5,144 bases of DNA from the NCBI GenBank assembly GCA_002425825.1, contig DIMZ01000126.1:1-5144 (forward strand). Reading direction: 5' to 3'. The notes beneath the pieces were generated by a model. It was not told where the DNA came from and did not search any database. It worked only from the letters and a program-made list of their open reading frames with translations. This DNA is from Cloacimonetes bacterium UBA5553. Its GTDB lineage: Bacteria > Cloacimonadota > Cloacimonadia > Cloacimonadales > Cloacimonadaceae. Shown one piece after another: positions 1-5,144 of the stretch (position 1 is its first letter; the number at the start of each line of letters is the position of its first letter). The position numbers and the translations under genes are program-made.

Positions 1-2
1 CT

Positions 3-1916
3 CTGGAACGCCTGAATGCCATTGCCGACAAGATAGAGCCTGGTGTGAAACTTAGCCCGGTGGGAGATGGGGATAATAACGAGACAAAAAAACCCTGGTT
101 CATTGTGCTTTCGGTGTTTATCCTTACTGTGTCTATGTTTATGCCTGATACCCTGTCTATGCTGTTGGGACTAACTGCATACATAATGGCAGCGCATAAG
201 GTGATAAAAACATCTATAAAAGAGCTATTCTCTCGACAGCTTTTTGCCGAACATTTCCTAATGACCATCGCTACGCTGGGTGCACTGTATCTGGGAGAAT
301 ATACCGAAGCAGCAGCAGTTATGATCCTCTTTGAGGCTGGTCAGTATCTGGAGTCTAAGGCGATTAACCGCAGCAGGAATATGGTAAAATCGATGCTGTC
401 GCTAAAACCAGAATTTGCCCATTTGATAAATAACGATACCGTTTCGGATGTGAAGCTGATTCAGGTGAAGCAAAAGGACATAATTCTGGTGTATGCCGGA
501 GAGCGTATACCGCTAGATGGAACAGTGATAAAGGGTGAATCAGCCGTAGATACGTCCTCCATAACAGGTGAATCAGAGCCTTTGGCTGTGTCGGTTGGCT
601 CAGAGGTTTTTGCCGGGTTTCTGAATAGCAGTGCGATACTGGAGATAGAGGTTAGCAGCACTGAAGCGGATAGTATGATTTCTCGCATACTAAATCTGAT
701 AGAACACGCAGGAGCACGGAAATCGACCACCGAGAAGTTTATTACCCGCTTTGCACGCTATTATACACCTGCGGTGGTTGGTGCTGCTCTGTTAGTATTC
801 ATTATACCCTTGCTGCTTGGCTATCCAGGTGCTGTATGGTTTAAACGTGCACTGGTGTTTCTAATAGTTTCATGCCCTTGTGCACTGGTGATCTCGATTC
901 CTTTAAGTTATTACATCGGTATTGGTCTGGCAGCTAAACGAGGGATTATATTCAAGGGTAGCACTTATCTGGATTTGCTGCGCAGGGTGCATACTTTGGT
1001 ATTTGATAAAACAGGAACTTTAACAACCGGAGCATTAAAGGTAAGCAGAATAATTAGCTCGCAGGCGGGCAATGAAGAAGAGCTGAAGAATGCCTTATAC
1101 ATCTGTGAATATACTTCATCGCACCCCTTTGCCAAAGCTGTAGTAGCTGCTTTTTCCGGTAAGTTTATTCCCGCCGAAGTGAAGTCCTTTACCGAATACC
1201 CAGGCAAGGGCATTGCAATGCAGTATGCTAACGACAGCTATCTGGTAGGCAGCGAAGCCTTTATTGCCAGCAAAGGCTATCTTGGCTTGCATGATACTGG
1301 TGCAGAGAGTGCTGTGCATGCTGTTAAGAACGAGGTATATATGGGAGCAGTTACCTTTAGTGATGCTCTGAAACCGATGATGAAGGAGAGCCTAACCAGA
1401 CTGAAGCATTTAGGAGTAAAGAAGCTTACAATGCTTTCGGGAGATAGAATGCCCAAGGCTGAGCAAGTGGCAAACGAGCTTGGCTTAGACAGCTATCATG
1501 CCGAATTGCTGCCCGAGCAAAAGCTTGCTAAATTAGAGGAGATTATAGCCACCACGCAGGGTAAGGTTGCCTATTGTGGTGATGGATTGAATGATGCCCC
1601 TGTGCTGATGCGCGCAGATATCGGCATTGCCATGGGCAGCATTGGAGCTCAGGCGTCTATTGAATCCGCCGATGTGGTTTTACTGAATGACCTCCCTGAT
1701 CAGCTTCTGGCTGCCTTTATGCTTTCGGGTAAGATACATCGCCTTGTTTGGCAGAACATAACAATCGCTCTGGGCGTAAAAGTGCTGGTAATGAGCACTG
1801 GTTTGGCGGGCGTAAGCGGGCTTTGGGAAGCCATTATTGCCGATGTGGGAGTAACTCTGTTTGTAATCTTCCATTCGCTTCGCACCATGAGTAAACAGGA
1901 TAAGCTTGACAAATAG
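3..1916 (+). CDS. cadA: Zn/Cd/Pb-transporting P1B-type ATPase, 5' partial
   Basis: This is an inner-membrane pump that uses ATP to export divalent soft metals (Zn, Cd, Pb), of the CadA/ZntA type. Residues are numbered from the first full codon at position 3; 637 residues are visible. The actuator loop TGES is at 188-191 (nt 564-575). The metal-binding CPC is at 291-293 (nt 873-881). The phosphorylated aspartate of DKTGT is D335 (nt 1005). The nucleotide-binding HP is at 374-375 (nt 1122), and the hinge GDGLND follows at about 526-531 (nt 1578-1595). Hydrophobic segments lie near 32-68, 83-117, 255-275, 283-311 and 586-632. K593 and D614 in the last membrane region match the lysine and aspartate that, with CPC, typify the P1B-2 subgroup, which argues against copper (P1B-1) and cobalt (SPC, P1B-4) pumps. 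The frame is open to the left edge and codes for a segment containing IADKIEPG, typical of the end of an HMA domain, so the true start is outside. The exact metal is inferred. Confidence 0.95.
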   Translation: MERLNAIADKIEPGVKLSPVGDGDNNETKKPWFIVLSVFILTVSMFMPDTLSMLLGLTAYIMAAHKVIKTSIKELFSRQLFAEHFLMTIATLGALYLGEYTEAAAVMILFEAGQYLESKAINRSRNMVKSMLSLKPEFAHLINNDTVSDVKLIQVKQKDIILVYAGERIPLDGTVIKGESAVDTSSITGESEPLAVSVGSEVFAGFLNSSAILEIEVSSTEADSMISRILNLIEHAGARKSTTEKFITRFARYYTPAVVGAALLVFIIPLLLGYPGAVWFKRALVFLIVSCPCALVISIPLSYYIGIGLAAKRGIIFKGSTYLDLLRRVHTLVFDKTGTLTTGALKVSRIISSQAGNEEELKNALYICEYTSSHPFAKAVVAAFSGKFIPAEVKSFTEYPGKGIAMQYANDSYLVGSEAFIASKGYLGLHDTGAESAVHAVKNEVYMGAVTFSDALKPMMKESLTRLKHLGVKKLTMLSGDRMPKAEQVANELGLDSYHAELLPEQKLAKLEEIIATTQGKVAYCGDGLNDAPVLMRADIGIAMGSIGAQASIESADVVLLNDLPDQLLAAFMLSGKIHRLVWQNITIALGVKVLVMSTGLAGVSGLWEAIIADVGVTLFVIFHSLRTMSKQDKLDK

Positions 1917-1932
1917 ACTATGCTTATTTTTT
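1900..1932 (+). terminator. Weak candidate intrinsic terminator after the metal ATPase
   Basis: ATAAGC (1900-1905) can pair with GCTTAT (1922-1927) around a 16-base loop, and a T run extends to 1932. The stem has only six Watson-Crick pairs, two of them G-C. It overlaps the last codons of the ATPase, and the first T of the run is inside the stem. This is the only terminator-like element between the ATPase and thrS, so it is offered as a weak call. Readthrough into thrS is equally possible. Confidence 0.3.
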
Positions 1933-1978
1933 CAGTTAAGCGTTGTGTTATCATGATTGGTTCATAACGCTTATCTGA
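1932..1978 (+). promoter_or_regulatory. Stem-loop in the thrS leader, candidate translational operator
   Basis: An 11-pair stem joins 1937-1947 (TAAGCGTTGTG) to 1963-1973 (CATAACGCTTA), with a single G-U pair. After one T-T mismatch, four more pairs extend it (1932-1935 with 1975-1978). The loop, 1948-1962, is 15 bases and contains TTGGTT. The stem ends seven bases before the GGAG ribosome binding site of thrS, so folding could affect ribosome access. It lacks a following T run, so it does not look like a terminator. In E. coli, thrS is known to be repressed by its own product, which binds tRNA-like leader hairpins. The GGU in this loop would match a threonine anticodon, but that likeness is inference only. 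A DNA-binding dyad is the alternative. Confidence 0.5.
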
Positions 1979-1985
1979 TATTTAT

Positions 1986-1989
1986 GGAG
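1986..1989 (+). promoter_or_regulatory. Ribosome binding site that sets the thrS start
   Basis: GGAG lies six bases before the ATG at 1996 and three before the ATG at 1993. The spacing favours 1996, giving a protein that starts MNISITLPDGS, in line with the usual ThrRS N-terminus. The in-frame TTG at 1957 lies inside the hairpin loop and has no such site. Confidence 0.6.
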
Positions 1990-1995
1990 AAAATG

Positions 1996-3900
1996 ATGAA
2001 TATATCAATCACCTTACCGGACGGCAGTGTTCGCGAATACGACCAAGCCGTTAGTGCCCTGAAGATTGCTGAAGACATCAGTCCACGCCTTGCCGATGCA
2101 TCGATATGTGCAGAACTGGATGGCAAACTGATAGACCTTAATCACATTATAGACCATGATGCCTCGCTTGTGCTGCATACATTCAAGACTGAAACAGGCA
2201 AAGAAGTGTATTGGCACAGCACAGCTCACCTGATGGCGCAAGCCGTTAAGCAGCTATTCCCGGATGTTCTGGTAACCATCGGCCCTGCCATTGAACAGGG
2301 TTTCTATTATGATTTCGATCGTGAAGCATCTTTCACCGATGAGGAACTGCTGCAAATAGAAAAGCGAATGCAGGAACTAAGTGCTCAAGCTCTCCCCTAC
2401 ACCCGCACTGAGCTTAGTAAAGCCGAAGCAGTAAAGCTGTTTGGCGATATGGGAGAATCATACAAACTGGAGCTATTGGAAGCTATTCCCGATGGAGAAA
2501 TCATTAGCAGCTATCGTCAGGGAGACTTTGTTGACCTGTGCCGTGGCCCGCATATCCATAATACCTCCAAGATAAAGGCCGTAAAACTGCTAAAGACATC
2601 CGGCGCATACTGGCGTGGAGATGAGAAGAATAAGATGCTAAAACGCATCTATGGCATTAGCTTCCCCAGTAATAAAGAGCTTAGTGAATACATGGCTTAC
2701 CTTGAAGAAGCAGCCAAGCGTGATCACCGAAAGCTGGGAAACTACCTCGACTTGTTCTCTATAAATGAAGAAGTAGGTGCTGGCTTGGTGCTTTGGCATC
2801 CCAATGGTGCCATGATTCGCCACCAGATAGAAAGCTATTGGAAAGACGAGCACCTGCGCCGTGGCTACAAGCTGGTTTACACACCCCACGTTGGGCGTAG
2901 CAACCTTTGGCAAACATCGGGACACTTGGGCTTTTACAAAGAGAATATGTATAGCGCGATGGAAGTGGAAGAGCAAGATTATTACATTAAACCAATGAAC
3001 TGCCCCTTCCACATTCATATCTATAATGCCAACCGTCATAGCTATCGTGAACTGCCTATTAGATTAGCCGAATTGGGCACTGTTTATCGATTCGAACGTA
3101 GCGGAGTGCTGCATGGACTGATGCGTGTGCGTGGCTTTACCCAAGATGATGCACACATAATCTGCACACCAGAGCAGATGGACGCCGAGGTGGAGAAGCT
3201 GATTGTCTTCTCTCTGGATATGCTAAAGAAGTTTGGTTTTAAGGATTTCTTAATCTATCTGTCCACACAGCCGGAAGGCTCTGTAGGCGAAAAAGATGAC
3301 TGGGACAAAGCCACAAAGAGCTTGGGGGCATCGCTTACCAAGCTGGGATTGGAATATGCAGTGGATGAAGGTGGCGGTGCTTTTTATGGCCCGAAGATAG
3401 ACATAAAGATAAAGGATGCTATTGGAAGAGCCTGGCAATGTACCACCATCCAGTTTGACTTCAATCTGCCGGAACGTTTTAATATGCAATACGTGGGGGC
3501 GGACAATGCTCCTCACCGTCCCTTTATGATTCACCGTGCAGTGCTTGGTTCAGTGGAGCGTTTCTTTGCCACACTACTGGAGTATCATGGCGGAAACCTG
3601 CCTATCTGGTTATGCCCAGTACAGGTGATGCTAATCCCCATCACAGATGCTCAGTTAGATTATGGCAATGAAGTAATGGAGAAGCTTCAGATGCAAGGCT
3701 TGCGCTGTGAGATTGATCCCCGCAGCGAGAAGATGGGCTATAAGATTCGTGAAGCCGAACTAAAAAAGATACCCTTTATGTGCATCATCGGTAAGAACGA
3801 AGCTGCCAATGGCCAGGTTACCTTGCGTCAACACACCAAAGGCGATTTGGGCTCAATGAGCCTGGAACAGGCTATCACAACCATAAACAACCACGAATGA
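1996..3900 (+). CDS. thrS: Threonyl-tRNA synthetase
   Basis: This cytoplasmic class II synthetase attaches threonine to tRNA-Thr and removes mischarged serine. The chosen start gives 634 residues, against 642 in E. coli. The domains run in the usual order: TGS (about 1-62, ITLPDGS at the start), editing domain (about 63-226), catalytic core (about 245-532) and anticodon-binding domain (about 536-634). Editing residues H74, H78, C182 and H186 are all present (HSTAH and CRGPH). The catalytic zinc ligands are C336 (MNCPFH), H387 (TQDDAH) and H513 (MIHRA). The motif 2 arginine R365 and motif 3 arginine R522 are in place. These sites correspond to E. coli positions with an offset of zero to two, so both activities should be intact. 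The stop codon overlaps the kdsD start. A structured leader precedes the gene and may control it. An ATG at 1993 is a near-equivalent alternative start. Confidence 0.98.
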   Translation: MNISITLPDGSVREYDQAVSALKIAEDISPRLADASICAELDGKLIDLNHIIDHDASLVLHTFKTETGKEVYWHSTAHLMAQAVKQLFPDVLVTIGPAIEQGFYYDFDREASFTDEELLQIEKRMQELSAQALPYTRTELSKAEAVKLFGDMGESYKLELLEAIPDGEIISSYRQGDFVDLCRGPHIHNTSKIKAVKLLKTSGAYWRGDEKNKMLKRIYGISFPSNKELSEYMAYLEEAAKRDHRKLGNYLDLFSINEEVGAGLVLWHPNGAMIRHQIESYWKDEHLRRGYKLVYTPHVGRSNLWQTSGHLGFYKENMYSAMEVEEQDYYIKPMNCPFHIHIYNANRHSYRELPIRLAELGTVYRFERSGVLHGLMRVRGFTQDDAHIICTPEQMDAEVEKLIVFSLDMLKKFGFKDFLIYLSTQPEGSVGEKDDWDKATKSLGASLTKLGLEYAVDEGGGAFYGPKIDIKIKDAIGRAWQCTTIQFDFNLPERFNMQYVGADNAPHRPFMIHRAVLGSVERFFATLLEYHGGNLPIWLCPVQVMLIPITDAQLDYGNEVMEKLQMQGLRCEIDPRSEKMGYKIREAELKKIPFMCIIGKNEAANGQVTLRQHTKGDLGSMSLEQAITTINNHE

Positions 3901-4865
3901 TCGTTAGCAACATAATAATAAACGAATTGAAGCTGGAAGCTTCTGCCATTCTAAAGGTAGCAGAGCAGCTTAGTCCTGCCGCCTTGGAGCAGGCCTTCCA
4001 GCTTCTATTTAACTGCAAGGGCAAGGTTGTGCTAACCGGAATTGGCAAAACAGGCATTATTGCCAGAAAGATAAGTGCAACGCTTGCCTCCACAGGCACC
4101 ACATCCATCTTCCTGCACGCTGCGGAAGGCATACATGGAGACTTGGGCATGATAAGCAATAACGATGTAGTAATTGCCGTGTCTAACAGTGGTAATACCC
4201 AAGAGCTTATCTCCATTATCCCCTTTTTGAAGTTTAACAAAGTTCCAATAATTGCCCTTACTGGCGGCATGACTTCCCAGCTTGCTAAAAGCGCGGATGT
4301 AGTGCTGGATTGCGGCGTGCCTAACGAGTTTGAACCCTTGGGCATAGTGCCAACTTCATCTACAACCGTAGCACTGGCTGTTGGCGATGCCATCGCAATT
4401 GCCCTCTTGAAGCAGAAGAACTTTCAGCTAAAAGACTTTGCCCGGTTCCACCCCGGTGGCAGCATTGGTAAGAAGCTGCTACTGAGAGTATGTGATTTGA
4501 TGCACAGTGGAGCTGACTTGCCAAGCATCAGGTCGGATGCAAGTATGTCTGCGGTTATTATGGAAATGACAGGCAAGAAACTTGGTTGTACCGCAGTTAC
4601 AGACGATAGTGGCTGCTTATGTGGCTTGATAACTGATGGTGACTTGCGCCGGCAGCTTCAGAGCAAAGGCAATGATCTCTTAAGCTTTACTGCCCGAGAT
4701 TGCATGACAGCCAATCCTAAGCACCTGAAACCCGAAGAATTGGCAGTGGACGCTCTAAACACTATGGAGAGCTATAATATAACCATGCTGCCGGTAGTGA
4801 ACGATGCCTTGCAGCCTGTAGGTATGCTGCATATGCATGACCTGATAAAAGCAGGTGTTATATAG
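3897..4865 (+). CDS. kdsD: Arabinose-5-phosphate isomerase (SIS plus two CBS domains)
   Basis: The enzyme interconverts D-ribulose 5-phosphate and D-arabinose 5-phosphate in the cytoplasm, the first committed supply step for Kdo and thus lipopolysaccharide. It has 322 residues, against 328 in E. coli KdsD. An N-terminal SIS sugar-phosphate domain (about 33-176) carries GIGKTG, SNSGNTQE and PTSSTT. K51, E103, E144 and H185 sit exactly eight residues before the catalytic K59, E111, E152 and H193 of E. coli KdsD. H80 lies in the conserved HGDLG segment. Two CBS domains follow (about 200-258 and 266-322), probably regulatory by family analogy. The start ATG shares bases with the thrS stop (ATGA), and no good Shine-Dalgarno sequence is visible just upstream, so translation is probably coupled to thrS. 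A GutQ-type paralogue has the same fold and reaction and cannot be excluded by sequence, but no sorbitol genes are nearby. Confidence 0.93.
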   Translation: MIVSNIIINELKLEASAILKVAEQLSPAALEQAFQLLFNCKGKVVLTGIGKTGIIARKISATLASTGTTSIFLHAAEGIHGDLGMISNNDVVIAVSNSGNTQELISIIPFLKFNKVPIIALTGGMTSQLAKSADVVLDCGVPNEFEPLGIVPTSSTTVALAVGDAIAIALLKQKNFQLKDFARFHPGGSIGKKLLLRVCDLMHSGADLPSIRSDASMSAVIMEMTGKKLGCTAVTDDSGCLCGLITDGDLRRQLQSKGNDLLSFTARDCMTANPKHLKPEELAVDALNTMESYNITMLPVVNDALQPVGMLHMHDLIKAGVI

Positions 4866-4916
4866 CCATCTACAACAGCCTTACTATCAGACACTTCTAA
4901 GACCTTCCGTGAACGA

Positions 4917-4949
4917 AATACTGATGCAATACGCATGAAATACGGATGC
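4917..4949 (+). repeat. Three tandem imperfect 11-base repeats
   Basis: The units are AATACTGATGC (4917-4927), AATACGCATGA (4928-4938) and AATACGGATGC (4939-4949), directly abutting. They lie in the spacer between kdsD and the convergent minus-strand gene. TACGCAT (4930-4936) can also pair with ATGCGTA (4951-4957) around a 14-base loop, but no T run follows on either strand, so it is not a convincing terminator. The rest of the spacer, 4866-5007, shows no other recognisable feature. The function is unknown. Confidence 0.55.
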
Positions 4950-5007
4950 GATGCGTAATTCATTAGCAATTCTTCCGTAATTCTATCAGGATAACTTGGG
5001 AATATAA

Positions 5008-5144
5008 CTAGGCTGGTGGAGCTAATCGCAGAGCCTTCGAAGGCGGTATCAGCTTGATGCCCATGCTTTCAATCTGGGCAATGAACTTCTGCAAAGCAAT
5101 AAGCTTCTCTTTGTTGTGGCAATGGGTGATTACTACTATTGGCT
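5008..5144 (-). CDS. C-terminal end of a probable divergent polysaccharide deacetylase family protein, partial
   Basis: On the minus strand, 44 residues run from the right edge to a TAG stop at 5010-5008; the start and most of the gene are outside the window. The visible pattern is a short hydrophobic strand (PIVVITHCH), an amphipathic helix (KEKLIALQKFIAQIESMGI) and a second strand (KLIPPSKAL). It resembles the end of YibQ-type divergent polysaccharide deacetylases, where an IGHP-type segment is followed by a helix and then an LVPVSxLL-type strand. Members are usually exported proteins linked to the cell envelope, and their substrate is poorly known. Here the usual GHP reads THC. The gene converges on kdsD. 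The assignment rests on this short tail alone; that it is coding is more certain than the family. Confidence 0.5.
   Translation of the reverse strand, partial: PIVVITHCHNKEKLIALQKFIAQIESMGIKLIPPSKALRLAPPA

Noticed and set aside
45..47. GTG as the start codon of the metal ATPase
   Set aside because: The frame stays open to the window edge, and the 14 codons before the GTG code for a typical end of an HMA metal-binding domain, so the gene begins outside the window.
1906..1934. Possible thrS promoter using the exact TTGACA at 1906-1911
   Set aside because: At 16-18 base spacing no acceptable -10 box is found (TTTTCA at 17). TATTTT at 1925-1930 is only 13 bases away, so the match may be chance.
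1957..1959. TTG as the thrS start codon
   Set aside because: It lies in the loop of the leader hairpin, lacks a ribosome binding site, and would add 13 residues before the normal ThrRS N-terminus.
2638..3039. 133-codon minus-strand open frame inside thrS
   Set aside because: It lies wholly within the conserved catalytic region of thrS, and its translation has no recognisable domain.
3875..4393. 172-codon minus-strand open frame opposite kdsD
   Set aside because: It overlaps the start of the well-supported kdsD and the end of thrS, and its translation shows no recognisable domain; it is a shadow of the real genes.
4930..4957. Terminator for kdsD or for the convergent gene
   Set aside because: The seven-pair stem has a 14-base loop and no T run on either strand; it is better explained by the tandem repeats.
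4772..4969. 65-codon minus-strand frame covering the end of kdsD and the spacer
   Set aside because: More than half its length is antisense to the second CBS domain, and the product resembles no family I know; part of its coding potential comes from the 11-base repeats.

Overview
The window looks like ordinary chromosome of a Gram-negative bacterium. It is densely packed with conserved genes, of moderate GC content, with frequent ATA isoleucine codons. The Gram-negative inference rests on the arabinose-5-phosphate isomerase gene, whose product feeds Kdo and lipopolysaccharide synthesis. I cannot name the organism from sequence alone.

Layout, left to right. (1) A P1B-type heavy-metal ATPase of the Zn/Cd/Pb class (cadA/zntA) enters from the left edge and ends at 1916. 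The frame is open to the window edge and reads like the tail of a metal-binding domain, so the start is missing. (2) A 79-base spacer follows (1917-1995). It holds a weak possible terminator and a strong stem-loop at 1932-1978, just upstream of the ribosome binding site of the next gene. (3) A complete threonyl-tRNA synthetase gene, thrS (1996-3900), has intact editing and catalytic zinc-site residues. (4) kdsD (3897-4865), an arabinose-5-phosphate isomerase with SIS and paired CBS domains, overlaps the thrS stop codon in an ATGA arrangement. (5) A 142-base convergent spacer carries three tandem 11-base repeats. (6) The C-terminal 44 residues of a minus-strand gene, probably of the divergent polysaccharide deacetylase family, run off the right edge.

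Functionally, thrS and kdsD appear to form a translationally coupled pair joining tRNA charging to a lipopolysaccharide precursor step. The ATPase lies upstream on the same strand, and the leader structure suggests that thrS may be controlled separately. I see no mobile elements, CRISPR arrays, tRNA or rRNA genes, and no clearly new multi-gene system. The most interesting items are the structured thrS leader and the 11-base tandem repeats.
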